64,000 nt of DNA from assembly GCA_013423325.1 (NCBI GenBank), contig BLJB01000141.1, positions 113,414 through 177,413 of the forward strand. Reading direction: 5' to 3'. Shown here one piece after another: positions 1 to 11,900 of this stretch. The notes under the pieces were generated by a model. That model had not been told where the DNA came from. It did not search any database and saw only the letters and a program-made list of their open reading frames with translations. A program made the translations under genes and the position numbers. Numbering within the stretch: position 1 is the first letter of the stretch; each line of letters begins with the position of its first letter. This DNA comes from Usnea hakonensis. Lineage: Eukaryota; Ascomycota; Lecanoromycetes; Lecanorales; Parmeliaceae.

Positions 1-878
1 ACCGCGAGCCTAAAGCAAGTCCCTCTGCCAAAGCTCTTGCACTCGAGCGGGGTGTACCAATCAAGCAAATCAAGGGCTCCGGGCCAGGTGGTAGGATTAT
101 GAAACAAGATATTGAAAAATTCAAGCCCGAGTCAAGCGCAACACCAACAGCGGCCATGACGGCTGCCCCAACATACGAAGATATTCCCGCAAGCTCAATG
201 CGGAAGACCATTGCCAACCGCCTCACCCAGTCATTCAACCAAAACCCACACTACTTCGTCTCCGGCACTCTTTCCGTCACGAAATTACTTAAACTTCGAC
301 AAGCTCTCAACGCCTCGGCAGATGGAAAATACAAACTCTCGGTAAACGACTTCCTCATCAAAGCGTCCGGCGTCGCCTGCAAGAAGATCCCCGCTGTAAA
401 TTCTAGCTGGCGTGAGGTCGGCGGTCAGGTTGTCATTCGCCAGCATAACACCGTGGACGTCAGCGTCGCCGTCGCTACACCGATTGGCCTTATGACGCCC
501 ATTGTCAAGGGCGTAGACAGCCTAGGCTTGGAGGGCATCTCGGCACAAGTGAAGGACCTGGGCAAGCGCGCAAGAGACGGAAAACTCAAGCCAGAAGAGT
601 ATCAAGGCGGCACATTCACGATCAGCAACATGGGCATGAATGCAGCGGTTGAGCGCTTCACCGCCGTCATCAATCCCCCACAAGCCGGCATTTTAGCCGT
701 GGGCACGACGAAGAAGGTGGCAATACCGTCCACCTCGGAAGACGGAGGCGTACAGTGGGACGATCAGATCGTGGTGACTGCGAGCTTTGATCACAAAGTT
801 GTGGACGGTGCGGTGGGAGGCGAATGGATCCGGGAGTTGAAAAAGGTTGTGGAAAATCCGCTGGAAATGATGCTGTAA
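1..878 (+). CDS. LAT1: Dihydrolipoamide acetyltransferase, pyruvate dehydrogenase E2 (3' part)
   Basis: The gene enters from the left edge already open (codons in frame from base 3) and ends at 876-878, leaving about 291 C-terminal residues. The first 30 residues are the end of a peripheral subunit-binding domain (ALALERGVPIKQIKGSGPGG). An Ala/Pro/Thr linker follows, then the 2-oxoacid dehydrogenase acyltransferase catalytic domain. The active-site motif HxxxDG is present as DHKVVDG near the end, which argues against the inactive E3-binding protein. The opening of the catalytic domain (SSMRKTIANRL, then KYKLSVNDFLIKA) fits pyruvate E2 better than the 2-oxoglutarate or branched-chain enzymes. 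The family transfers acetyl groups from lipoamide to CoA in the mitochondrial matrix as the core of the pyruvate dehydrogenase complex. The lipoyl domain and transit peptide lie outside the window. The coding strand turns from C-rich to G-rich near the stop. Confidence 0.95.
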   Translation, partial: REPKASPSAKALALERGVPIKQIKGSGPGGRIMKQDIEKFKPESSATPTAAMTAAPTYEDIPASSMRKTIANRLTQSFNQNPHYFVSGTLSVTKLLKLRQALNASADGKYKLSVNDFLIKASGVACKKIPAVNSSWREVGGQVVIRQHNTVDVSVAVATPIGLMTPIVKGVDSLGLEGISAQVKDLGKRARDGKLKPEEYQGGTFTISNMGMNAAVERFTAVINPPQAGILAVGTTKKVAIPSTSEDGGVQWDDQIVVTASFDHKVVDGAVGGEWIRELKKVVENPLEMML

Positions 879-1093
879 GTGGGTATAAGGGCCCACAAGC
901 TGTGTAATATTTTCTTTGCGCTGTAAGTTGGGAAAAGATGTCTGCAATGGCACGGCATCATCGCAATGTTGCTTGGGTTTCCTAGCCTTAAACACCACCA
1001 ACTTCAATACAACTTGTCCAATTCCACAATTCCCACCACCCAAATCCTACACTCCAACCCCCTCCATCTTCTCACAAAACCCCAACCAACCCC

Positions 1094-2013
1094 CTACCCC
1101 CTCCTCACCCTACAACTCTCCCCAAACCCCCCTCCCGCCTCCAAATCCCTCCTAACCAACCCATCCCTCTCCACCAACCCCCCCACCAACCCCACCACCT
1201 CCCCCGCCAACCCCCTCGGCACACAAACAACCCCATTCAAATCCGCAATCAGATAATCCCCCTGCCTAACAAGCACCCCCTCCCCCTCTCCCCCAATCCC
1301 CCCCGCACCACCAACCCAAACATCCCCCCCCACCCCCCCAACCCTCGCCCACCCATTCGAACTCGTCGTCCCCACATCCCTCGCAAACACAGGAAACCCC
1401 AACGCGCGATGCTCGCCCAGATCACGGATACGCCCGTCGACGACGGCGCCTTGGCATTTTTGGACCTGGGCGCGGAGGGCGAGGAGGCTGCCGAATAGGG
1501 CGGTGGGGGGGTGTGGGGGGGAGGAGAGGAGGAGGATGGAGTGGGGGGGGAGGGTGTCGATCTGTGGGGGGGGGAGGGGTGTTAGGGGGGGTTTGATGGG
1601 GGGGGAGGAGCGGGGGGGGTTGGGGTGGGATGCGGGAGAAGGTTACGCACGTAGTGATCTTGTTGCGTGGGAGCCGTAGTGTCTGTTTTGGGAACGTATT
1701 TAACCGTGTAAGCTGGCCCGATGATTTTTGTAGGACCGTCTTGGCGTTTGGGGGACCACATTGTGCTGATGTTGTCGGTTAGAGCTTGTATTGAAGAAGA
1801 GAATGGTAGGGAAAGTCTGCTTTTGAGGAAGAGGGGGGTGGTGTTTTACATATCGGGTATGAAGCCACCGAGGGGATGATTGAGTTTGAGCAGAGCGTCT
1901 GCGACATCGCAACTGTGTTTTGTTTTTAGTGGTGTTTTCTTTGGTTAGATTAGTTTTGTTCTTGGTTACCTGCTGTAGTTTTGTAAGGATTGGACGATGG
2001 TATCGGTGGACAT
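1094..2013 (-). CDS. RraA-like / HMG aldolase family protein, four exons
   Basis: The model is join(2013..1970, 1912..1850, 1765..1651, 1561..1094) on the minus strand, with introns of 57, 84 and 89 nt. Donors are gtaacc, gtaaaa and gtgcgt, and all acceptors end in AG. Intron 2 has a ctaac branch motif shortly before its acceptor. The protein (about 229 aa) starts MSTDTIVQSL and then reads CDVADALLKL and GGFIPDITMWSPKR. It continues with KIIGPAYTVKYVP, GAVVDGRIRDLGEH, GFPVFARDVGTT and GDYLIADLNGVVCVPRGLA. This is the usual motif order of the RraA-like fold (regulator of RNase E activity A, and the Mg-dependent 4-hydroxy-4-methyl-2-oxoglutarate aldolases); the G-x-x-D-G-x-x-R-D motif holds the metal and substrate residues. 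Fungal members are mostly uncharacterised, so a keto-acid aldolase activity is only an inference. The gene is convergent with E2. The glycine-rich tail is coded by an extreme G-run stretch, so small indel errors there are possible. Confidence 0.85.
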
Positions 2014-4755
2014 GGTGGTTGATTTGGGTTGAAGAATGTGATGTGATGAATGGATTTGGGTCAGGTTCTTGGGTGGAGTAAGATTGGAGATTCAGGTAGA
2101 AAGAGCGCTACTCGGATTTCTTAATCCTGGACTGTAGCTCTAGAGATAGTATTGTCTGGACTGGAGAGGTTGAAGAAGATGGACATAGACATTGACTTGG
2201 CGCCGGACTGCCGGAAGTGTGGGGAAGTGGGGAAAGACCAGCCACATGCTGAAGGATGCGTAGAGTACACGACTCTAATGATAATTAGATTTTTGATATA
2301 CAGAAAATACACTTTGCATATGTTGTTCCCCTAATTCATCTGTCTGACCAACACAAGTCGTCGCTCTTACCTGTCTAACGATTCATCTCATATGACCAAT
2401 CACTGTGGCTAATGTAGTAAACTCCGTCCCAGTAATTCGTGTCATCTGTCATATGCATTGCCTTTAAGCAGCGGTAGCCCCTTTGTGCATATGTCCGTTG
2501 CGCGCGTTGTATTGGTCCATGGCCTATCACACAGACATGGCGTTGTGCTCCCCCAATGCAAGCCCAGTATAGGATCACTCTATCCAGCGTCGATAGAAGA
2601 CTGTTGGCCAGAACTATCAGACTCCATCCTGTTCCATTGCGAGACGAGCCTAACAGAAGAGTGGATCGCCACGAGAAGAGATGTAGGATAGTAATCAAGC
2701 AAAGCGCTGGTGTGAACAACTGTCGCTTCGAATCAGCTACGAAGAGCTGAATCATGGTCTGCACTGATATGTTGTATTTCAGGCTTTATCGACGACTCCG
2801 CAGCAGACTCTACAACTGTTCTTGCCATGACGCTCGCGCGGCAGCTCTTTGTGATCAATGGTAGCGTACAAGATGAAGAGAAGATCTGGCCTTTTCGGTG
2901 GTTCATTACGTCGTTTTCTCAGAAGACGGTCAGAGTGCTTGGGATGGGTAAATCGGACGAGCAGTCTCAGAGAAGCGGAAATGAGACATGAGTAGCGAGA
3001 TGGTCGTATTTGCTCCAAAGAATGCGGGGTCTGACTTTGACTTACCAAGAGCCTCTGTGTCGGAAATATCTGTTGGCTGCCTTGGAAGTAATCACACAAT
3101 CACACTGCGCGAATCTTTCAAATCTCAGTGTACTATTTAGCTCGAAACAGGATATCATAATGAGGAGAACGCCATAATACTCAATGCACCATATAGCGGC
3201 AAGTTGACCCTGTAACATTCCTTGAGTACCGGCAAACTCCAAGCCTCAGGACTGGACGCCATGGGGATCCAAGCCACAGTCCTTGACACTATGCCAAGTC
3301 TTTTGTGCTTCATGACTACGTAATATTTCTCCACATGGGTGTCTCCACGATTGAAGACCAAAGCAAGGGCCAGATCGAGGCTGTGAAGACCCAGCCTGGT
3401 AGTGCAGCTTAATCTTGGCTACACCTAGCCTTTGAAATTTTACCGTTGACGCCAAAACCCACACTTACTGCTGCGGGGGTGGTGGCTTTGAAGATAGTTT
3501 CGATCTGGTCGATGTTCATGTTTTGAGGTTCGGGTTGCCTAGAGGTCCGGAACATGGCGCCGCCCGTGGGAGGGAGGTAAGCGCCTGCGGAGACGAGATT
3601 TTGTGAGCGCTCAAGATGTAACCAGGTTCTATTGGTGCTGTGTGAAGTACGTTGTGTGGAGTATGGTGAAAAGGCGTCCCGACAATTCCTTGGTACCACA
3701 CCTTCCATCCCTAACCCCGGTCGGCACTAAAACCCAAGATCGACTAATCGTTTTCGGGACTAATAGATTACTAGTGGTCTTTCGAAACATTCTGAAACAA
3801 ATCTTACCTACAAATTGGAAACGTCTGAGCTTTCGCACGTGCTGCTGAAAACTGTTCCATCCTGAGTCTTCTTTGGACGCGTTTGAGTATCGGTCTTCGG
3901 GGCTCAGGTCAAACACTGGAACGGAAACGGTATTTTCTTCCTCCTTGCCCTTCATCGTATCACAATGATGATGACAACTCCCGTGGGTTTGAGCCCCTGC
4001 AGCCATGGATGCTTCATTCGTTCGTACCGATAGTGATACTCCAGGCACTGCCCAATGGATTCGGCCCATTCTGTCCTACCCGGTACTACGCTGGGTATCA
4101 ATCAGCTTGCCACCAAGCACGAGTAACTCGGCCGTTGTTGCAAACCTCAGGTCAGAGTAAGGTCGACTGGCGGTCCTGCGCTCGTCCTTTGGGCTTTAGC
4201 TTCCTTTCTGCCTGTCTCGGCTGCATCTACTCGAGTCATTAGGAAAGCCGTGGACGTTGATGAGTCATGTTTCTTGTCGGTCACAAATCTTGGAACATCG
4301 TAGGTCTCGTCAATTAAGAAAATTTGCTTCTCAAACATCATTCCAAACTCATAGTGCTTGACGCTACACCGGCCATCTGCCAGAACATGGAAAAGCCTTT
4401 TGATTCGTTGTTATGCCATAGAAACATAGACAATCCGACGCTTGCTTGTTCCACATCTTACAATACTTTGCTGCACCAGATGTTTCACTCTATCCCTTTG
4501 CCTCAACTTTCGGCTTCCGCATCTTTCTATTTCGTGACTGGACATATAAGAGCAGGTCATGATTCCTCCCAGCAAAAAACCATACCCTCTACATTCACAA
4601 TCCTTATTGATAGCACCACTGTCACTATTCCTGCGACGACCTGTGCTCACGTCATAAAATTATCCTTGCCAGAAATCATACAACATAACATCTCAATCTT
4701 CACCAACAGCGCATCGGTAGCTTTCCCTGCCACAACCTACCCCTACGCCTTCACG
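2014..4755. other. No confident gene; one well-formed candidate exon
   Basis: No reading frame here resembles a known family. The best coding candidate is on the minus strand: ATG at 3708, donor gtgtgg after 3702, intron 3701..3585, then an exon at 3584..3469 with a textbook acceptor (tccgcag) and donor (gtaagt). Joined, it would begin MEGAYLPPTGG and run about 41 residues without a stop. I could not find a convincing next exon. An open plus-strand stretch at about 2784-2991 also follows a good acceptor (gtatttcag) but has no credible partner. Both could be gene remnants or chance. Confidence 0.3.
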
Positions 4756-5139
4756 ATGCTAGTAAAGTCTCTTCTCCTCTTAGCCTTCAGCACCATATCG
4801 AAAGCTCTCCCCAAACGCGGTGCCCATCCCTGGATCGGTTCCTTTGATATTAACGACGTGACCTGTGCCAACACGACCCTATTTGACAGCTCAGACGTTC
4901 CAGGCCGACCCGAAATAGCCATTGGCTACTGCGCACCATTTGAGCTTCTTGGGGACAGAGTAGGCGGCAGTTGGGGCTCCCAAGACCGTCAAATAGACTT
5001 CATGTATGTGCATACCGCAACCGATTGCACAGATACGAAGGTTTCCATCAAGAGGAATAACGGGGAAAAGGGCTTTTGTATACCTGTGGCGAACTTGGGT
5101 GGTGGGATTTTCGCTTGGAACGCAATCGAGGGAGGATAA
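4756..5139 (+). CDS. Small secreted cysteine-containing protein
   Basis: The frame is open further upstream, but the ATG at 4756 opens directly onto a classic signal peptide (MLVKSLLLLAFSTISKA). A Lys-Arg pair at residues 20-21 resembles a Kex2 site. The mature part would be about 106 residues, with four cysteines at 37, 59, 91 and 108 that could form two disulfides. It has no other domain I recognise. Size, secretion signal and cysteine content fit the broad class of small secreted proteins that includes candidate effectors, and also many proteins of ordinary wall or environmental function. It is a single exon, 1.1 kb upstream of the MITE at 5.87 kb, in a gene-poor stretch. An in-frame ATG at 4324 would give a 271-residue product without an N-terminal signal, so I prefer 4756. 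Confidence 0.6.
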   Translation: MLVKSLLLLAFSTISKALPKRGAHPWIGSFDINDVTCANTTLFDSSDVPGRPEIAIGYCAPFELLGDRVGGSWGSQDRQIDFMYVHTATDCTDTKVSIKRNNGEKGFCIPVANLGGGIFAWNAIEGG

Positions 5140-5862
5140 ATTGAGGCAATCGCAACGAGTCAGCCCGGATGCTAGGATATAGTCCTTGGTCTTGGTAGAG
5201 TGTTGCTACATGCTGCAGGTCAGCTGCGGTAATAGATACGGCCTTGGGATGAGCAGGATGCCTCTATGTCATCTCCCATTAATCAATCGCCATCATGCCA
5301 GCCCTTCTTGTCTTCCCTCAGGAATCACACTCCTGCTTGCAGAACGTCGTGCCAAGACGTTTCCAGTCCCAACTCCTTTTCCCAAACCTCTTGAACAGAA
5401 CGATCTCTGCTGTCAGCCCAACTATCACCGATAATATAATCCACATGATCCCTACCTCACATGCCAGTAACTTTCGGCTCCAACTACCTGCACCTCAAAC
5501 CCCACTGCAAAAAGAGTATTCTATTGCTTTTACTTGACATATCTGTAAACGTAACGGTTTAAAAATTTGTATACTTTATGTCGGGGTTTCACGACCACTA
5601 CCCAGCAAGCAATGGTTACAGGTGCGCGTTCCGTTGATGACATCGCTATTGTGGGCCTTTACCCCCGTCGGAAGCGGCCCTGTAACCTTCGGACATTTGA
5701 GCTTTCGTAGGCGAAAATGAGCCGGTGGGGTCTCTTCAGTCAGGTCCTTTCGGAATCAGATCTACTTGTATTATTGGGGTATCTCAACTTCGGTGCTGAA
5801 GTATGTTTTAACAACAACAGAATTTTCCTTCTTAGCTTTCACCAACGTCACACATAGCGGCC

Positions 5863-6248
5863 TTACAAAACAAGGCTCAACGGTCCAACTATCGGTCCAG
5901 AAGGCGTGGACTGGTCCAAATCGGGCTATATAAGCCGTCCATAATACTAAACCGTCTAACTCTGGACCAGTCCAATTCTTAGACTGGTCCAATATAGTCT
6001 AGACCAAAAATACGCCTACTATTCTCAAATTTTCACTTTAAAAATCGTCTTCTTAACTCGCTATATCACTTCAAAATCACCCAAAATTTGGAATAGTGGA
6101 CTAATAGTCTAGACTAATAGTCCAGCTATATAGCAGTCCATGAACCGTCTACTAAATACCCAGACGGTCTGACGGACCGTTCCATTGGACTGGTCCAGAC
6201 TAATAGTCCATGGTCCATGGTCCAACCGTTGGGAGCCCTGTTACAAAA
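5863..6248. mobile_element. hAT-type MITE with perfect 8-bp target duplication
   Basis: The element spans 5871..6240 (370 bp) and is flanked on both sides by the identical 8-mer TTACAAAA (5863-5870 and 6241-6248). An 8-bp duplication is the hallmark of hAT transposition. The ends are imperfect inverted repeats: the left begins CAAGGCTCAACGGT, and the right, read inwards on the other strand, begins CAGGGCTCCCAACGGT. CA..TG outer bases are typical of hAT ends. The interior is AT-rich and full of short GGTCCA/TGGACC and AGTCTAGAC/TAGTCTA motifs, so many sub-terminal repeats could act as transposase binding sites. It has no transposase frame, so it is non-autonomous. The exact duplication suggests a fairly recent insertion. 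A 67-codon frame starts at the ATG just inside the right-hand duplication, which may be chance. Confidence 0.85.
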
Positions 6249-6673
6249 TGCTTGCGGATCATGATATCCTCACCTGGCTCCAAGACCCTGCGCTCAAACA
6301 CCTCGATCCCAGGATTTTCGCCGAGGCTGAGAGCCTTGAATCAAAGCAGTCAGCAGCCAATTACGAAGAGCACACTGCTCTACTTGTGGCTGATTGTCTT
6401 GCCGAGAGTGATCTTCTAGGGCTAATGCGGAAGGACCGCACCGATATGTAGCTAACAAAAAGGCTCATGGTGGGGTGGCTCTGTAAGGCTGAGAGTTGAA
6501 AAGACTCCGGTGGGGTCAGTATAATAAGCATCCCTCCATTATACGCAATATCAAGTTTGCTCCAGTGGTCGTACGTGAAATGATTTCTTCCTAGCGGTGG
6601 GACATTGGTCTCTCTTCCAGTACTGTTCCATGCTCTAGCTATACATTGGTCATACTACGCTTCGAGCAAAAGA

Positions 6674-9600
6674 ATGGATCCACTCAGCGTTTCAGCTAGT
6701 ATCGTTGCTCTACTTCAGCTGAGCAGTACAGTCATCAAATATCTCAGCGACGTCAAGGGCGGCCCAAAAGAACTTCAAAGAATTCGCTTGGAGGTTTCCA
6801 GTATCCTCAGTCTCCTGATTACGCTTCAAGACCAGGCAGACCAGCCAACAGCAGGCGATGCGTGCTCATCCACATTGCGCTCGCTCAGTGTACCGAATGG
6901 GCCGTTTCAACAGTTCCATTCGGCTTTGGAACGACTGGCATCGAGATTAGCACCCGTCGAGGGCTGGAAGACGATCGGTAAAGCCTTCAAGTGGCCGTTT
7001 GAAAAGGAAGAAATGGGCGACATTCTCAACACTATAGAGCGACTGAAGACCCTTCTCAGCCTGGCTCGGCAGAATGACCATATTGCTTTGTCAAAAGCCA
7101 CCAAAATTGAAATCGACGTCATGAATGCGGAGGTCAATGAGATCAGTACAGGTGTCTCCAAGTTACAGACCGGTCCAATGTATAATAACATTCGCCGGTG
7201 GTTGTCCGCACCTGATCCGTCGTCAAATTATAATAGAGCGTTGAAAGACCGCCATGCGACGACCGGGGACTGGTTCCTGAAAAGCAAAGCCTACCAACAC
7301 TGGCTGTCAGAAACGTACTCTCTGCTGTGGTTGCACGGTATTCCTGGTTGTGGAAAGACCGTCTTGAGCTCTGCGATAATTCAGAACACATTCGAGTACT
7401 GTGAATCCCGGACCAGCTCTGTCGTCCTGTACTTTTATTTTGATTTCAATGATTTCAAGAAGCAACAACATGGACAGATGGTACGCTCACTTGTCAGTCA
7501 ACTGTTATCATATGACCACACCGTACCTTCAGAATTGAGTGAGCTCTACTCTTCATGCATGAGGGGTGAACGACAACCGAGCTTGGAAAATCTTCTTGCA
7601 ACACTACATCGAATGATGACAGCCTTCGGGCAGGCGTATGTTGTGCTTGACGCCCTCGACGAATGTGAAGATGTATCGGAAGCCTTGACGACGATTGAGA
7701 CAATTCGTTCATGGAGGGATGTGAAATGCAGTATCTTAGTCATGAGTCGAAGAGAGAAAGACATCGAAGATGGTTTCATGTCATCAAGTGGGACCGCAGA
7801 GACGGTGCGCGTCCAAAGCGCGCTTGTCGACGCCGATATCCGTCGATACGTTGATGAGCGGCTAAGGACTGATCGGAGACTGAAACGATGGCAGAAGGAG
7901 CAATTCGAGATTGAGAATGCGTTAATGCGACAAGCCAACGGAATGTATGCTGAGAGTTTATCCTTTATTTACCCAAGTAAAATCGCATTGATATCCTGAC
8001 AGGTTCCGATGGGCTGCATGTCAATTAGACGCATTATGCAATTGTCGCAGTGTTCATCAGCTCCGCAAAGCTCTATCATCTTTGCCAGAAACGCTAGACA
8101 GAACATACGATCAGATACTTGGCAAAGTCAAAGCCGAGGACTATCAATTCGCGGCGAAGTTTCTGCGATGGCTAACATATTCTGTTCGACCATTGCGGCT
8201 TGAAGAGATTGCCGAAGTTATCGCTATTGACTCCAACAGTGATCCTCATTTTGATCTCGGCAAGCGATTTGAGGATCCAAGTGATATTCTAGAGATCTGC
8301 TCTAGTCTGGTTTCTATTGAAGACGTCGAAACCCAACGGCACCATCAGAAAGAGGTGGACATCGACACCAACGCCAATGAAGACACTGATGGCTATAATG
8401 ATAACTGGTCCTATACTGGTGCTCGTGGCGTGAACATCGAGCCTCGTTATAAAACCGGGCGATACCGTAAGGCTGAGATTAGGTTGGCCCACTTCTCTGT
8501 TAAAGAGTACTTGGTCTCAGACAGAATTCAGCATAGCCCAGCCTTTGCCTACAGTCTGAAAGAAGAGTTCTCGAACGAGTCGATAGCTGCAGACTGTCTT
8601 GCATACCTCCTTCATCTAATCGAACCAGATAATTGTAGGTCTGAAATGACTATCGCTGAGTATCCTTTGGCTAGATACGCCGCCAGATATTGGATTGACC
8701 ATATCCACTTTGTGAAGGGCCCTAAGAGCACAGCGCTTACGCTCGTTCAAGAGCTGTTTTCAAAAAAGGAAGAGGTCTTTGTCAATTGGATCCAACTCTG
8801 GGATCCAGATCGCCCCTTATGGAGCCCTACAATGCTGAGTATGTCCACTGGCCCTCCACTGTATTATGCATCATTACTTGGCTTCCTCGAGTCAGTTGAG
8901 ACACTTGTCGACAAAGGGGCCGATGTCAACGTACAAGCTGGGGTCTATGGCAATGCTTTGATAGCAGCCTCCGCATCAGGCCACACTGAAATAGTGCAGC
9001 TGCTCGTCGAAAAAGGTGCAACCATAAATTCTCACGGCGACGTATATGATACTACTGCCTTGGTGGCAGCTTCTTTTGAAGGTCACATCGAGATCGTCCA
9101 ACTGCTGGTTCATGGAGGAACCAACATCGATGCTCAAGGACGGAGCGACGTTGGCGCTGCATTAGAAGCAGCGTCGACTACTGGCCACACCGAGATCTTA
9201 CAGTTCCTTCTTGATAGAACGGCTCTTTGCGAAGCTTTATGGGTGCAAGGTGCATTGGAAAAAGCTTGCAGCAATGGAGATGAGGGAACGGTACAAATTT
9301 TGTTAGAAAGAGGTGCTGTTGTGGACCCAAAGAGCCTGCTAGCGGCGTTGAGAGAAGGACAAGAGCGTGTGTTGAGGATACTCATTGAGCATGGTTGTCA
9401 CCTTATACAGGCGGACATGGAGGGCAGATCTGTGTGTCATTACGCGTGCATCATTGGGGACTTGAAAGCAGTGGAAATGCTCATTCGCCGCGGAACAGAT
9501 CTGACGGTCTCAGACCAACAAGGGCGAAATTGTCTTCACTTTGCAGCCTCCTCTAGTAATCCTGGAAGTCCAGATCTAGTCACTATGCTTCTGAAGCATG

Positions 9601-10342
9601 GCTTTGATCCAAATTCACTCGATTACAACGACTGGACGCCTCTACACTGGGCCGCCAAAGGTGGGATTGTCAAGAACATCAAGATCTTAGAAGACGCGGG
9701 TGCGAAATTTAGTAATGAAAGTATCGGTGGTCGGACACCCAGTGATGTGGCAGTATTCCATGACCGGGATGTTACTTGGCATTTTAATACCGCCACTAAT
9801 TCTTATTTAGAAAGGGGAGTGCACAAAGAAGCTATATGTGACGGCTGTGATCAGGTTTTTAAGCCTTGAAAGTAAAGATACAAAGTCGCTAGCTGACCAA
9901 AGTAGTTGATATATGGATCCAGATATAAATGTATGGACTGCACAGACTTCGACTACTGCTTCAAATGCAAGCATTCATCGAACCTTACTCATCCAGAACA
10001 CAAATTCATCTATAACCCGACGAAGTTCCAGCGTCAATTCCTCCCATTCTGTAGTGGTTGCTTCATGGTAGGCAGATTCTCTAGTGCAGAGAAAGCATTG
10101 ATTGCTGACGTAAATAGAACATACACGGGTCACGCTACAAGTGTCTCGACTATCAGAGGATGGATTACTGCTTGAAATGCAAGCCTAATTTAGAGACCTC
10201 TCGTCCAAGCCACAATTTTATCAAAGATCCAACGCCTGCTCAGCTTCGAGAATTGTGGGGGGCATATGCTGAGGCAGACGCTTGGGAAAAGCACATTGCT
10301 GATGCGTCAAAGAGAAATAGCGAGCCACCAACATGGGGTTAG
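6674..10342 (+). CDS. NACHT-ankyrin NLR-like receptor with two ZZ zinc fingers
   Basis: The model is join(6674..7944, 8003..9854, 9906..10067, 10118..10342), giving 1169 aa with introns of 58, 51 and 50 nt. All phases close. The start MDPLSVSASIVALLQL is the usual opening of the helical N-terminal domain of fungal NACHT proteins. The linker RWLSAPDPSSNYN follows, then the NACHT domain with Walker A GIPGCGKT (residues 222-229) and Walker B VVLDALDEC (about 323-331). About seven to nine ankyrin-type units lie between residues 706 and 1010. Two ZZ-like fingers close the protein: DGCDQLIYGSRYKCMDC, and SGCFMNIHGSRYKCLDY, where one expected Cys is Tyr. Each finger is split by its own intron. The family are STAND ATPases that switch by oligomerising; in fungi several control heterokaryon incompatibility or programmed death. 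The ligand is unknown. ZZ domains elsewhere bind N-terminal or histone-tail degrons, so a recognition role here is inference. Confidence 0.9.
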
Positions 10343-11900
10343 ACGATGATGTGCTGTCAACAAAGCAAGACGGGATTTTGTAACAATTGTCATTGCCACC
10401 GTTATCCAATACTAATAAGAGTACGTTCTAGTCCAACTTTCTGACTCAAATTTGGATCACGTCATCCGCTTCCCTCAACTACTGTTGATGAAGTTTCAAT
10501 CGGAGACTAAAACACTCTGAATTCCAAACCTACACAACATCCCCAAATCGCTTTCATGAGGACAACCACAATGCCAACATTCGCCCTAGCAATCAAACAC
10601 GGAAAACCCTTATTCCCATTTTCTCAGATCGCAAATCAGACCCCTACATGTCCATTCATCCACTACCCAACCATCTGCTGAACTCACACACGTACGCTTA
10701 CAGAGATAGAAATCTATTTCAAACCCGCACACTAGGCCAACAACCCACTCCCTTCTCATGCATGAGCAGATCAACATCTCCCCAACAATCGCGATTCACC
10801 GCAGACCCCAGAACCGCCAAACGCCGACTCCACACCTCTCCCCTTAAAGGAACGCTCCGCAGCCCGCCAATCTCAGCTACACGTTCAGCCATCATACCCC
10901 AGCGCCAAGCCAGACATCGAACCCGCGGCAGAAAAAAGCCTTTGCATTTCCTTTCCGATTTATGTACCGACATTTCCTAATCAAACCGTCCCCAAGATCA
11001 TCGATTCAGACAGCACAATCTCACACCCCAACCCCACACTCCCTCTCCATCTCAACGCCCGTCTATGTATAACACTTCAACAATATAGCAATCCTAACTT
11101 ATCCCATCCATCCACCTCCCCCCTTTCAAATCAGCCATATCTAGGATTCCTCAACAACCAGGCGCTTCGCAGTCATAACAGCGCCACCATCCAGCGCAGC
11201 CCTCTTTATTTCCTTTAACAAATATCTCCTTAGAGCAGAGCAGAGCCGAGGATCAAGACTCCTCACCTTTCCAGTCATAAGATAAATCTCTCTCTCTCCA
11301 TCAAGCAAACATCACTACTTCCACTCCACACACACATCACTACTTCCACTCGATTTAAGATAGAAAAAGAATCAAAGATCCCCCCAAAAAAAATATAAAA
11401 AAGAACACAGCCATCATCATCCCCAGCACACCCCACACTCCCACATCCCAAAATACGCGAAATCAAGAACCACACATTTCCCCACCCATCCCATCCCTCA
11501 ACCTCTCTCCTCAACCCCCACGCCTTCCTCCCTTCCATACCTCCCTTCCTTCCATACCCATCAAAAACCAGTATCCAAAATCCCCCAAGAAAGCATCACC
11601 AGTAAAGATTGTTCCATATTCTGAATTCTTGCTTTTGTGAAGGTTGATTATGACTAATATGGTAAAGCAAAGCTAAGATAGCTCCTTGGATGATTTCCTT
11701 GATGAGGGTAGTGTAGAAGAAGGAAGGAAGGAAGGGACGAATGGATGGATGGCTGGATGCGTTTATAGCGAAAGTGTCGTTATATAATCTAGTCTAGAGA
11801 TACATACAGTCTCGCAACGACTTTTCGTGAACATACAGTCAACTCCCCATCATACCCATTCCATCGTGACAACTCACTCGAAAAAAAAAAAATAATACTC
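10343..11900. other. Intergenic, pyrimidine-rich plus strand, no gene seen
   Basis: Only short frames without family features occur here. The plus strand is strongly C/T-rich at 10,990-11,580 and includes short CACACA and CCTTCC runs. This is the shared 3' side of the NLR gene (plus) and the membrane-protein gene (minus), so it probably holds both terminators. An A-run at 11,881-11,891 lies just beyond the stop of the minus gene. Confidence 0.5.

Noticed and set aside
5550..6250. Repeat-induced point mutation (RIP) as the cause of the AT-rich stretch
   Set aside because: The AT richness is mostly the MITE interior; I could not compute dinucleotide RIP indices and the element lacks obvious TpA saturation.
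6185..6451. 88-codon frame running out of the MITE
   Set aside because: Its first third is transposon end sequence and its remainder shows no family; a chance frame is the simpler reading.
10648..10980. 110-codon plus-strand frame
   Set aside because: C-rich, low-complexity amino-acid content and no homology-like motif.
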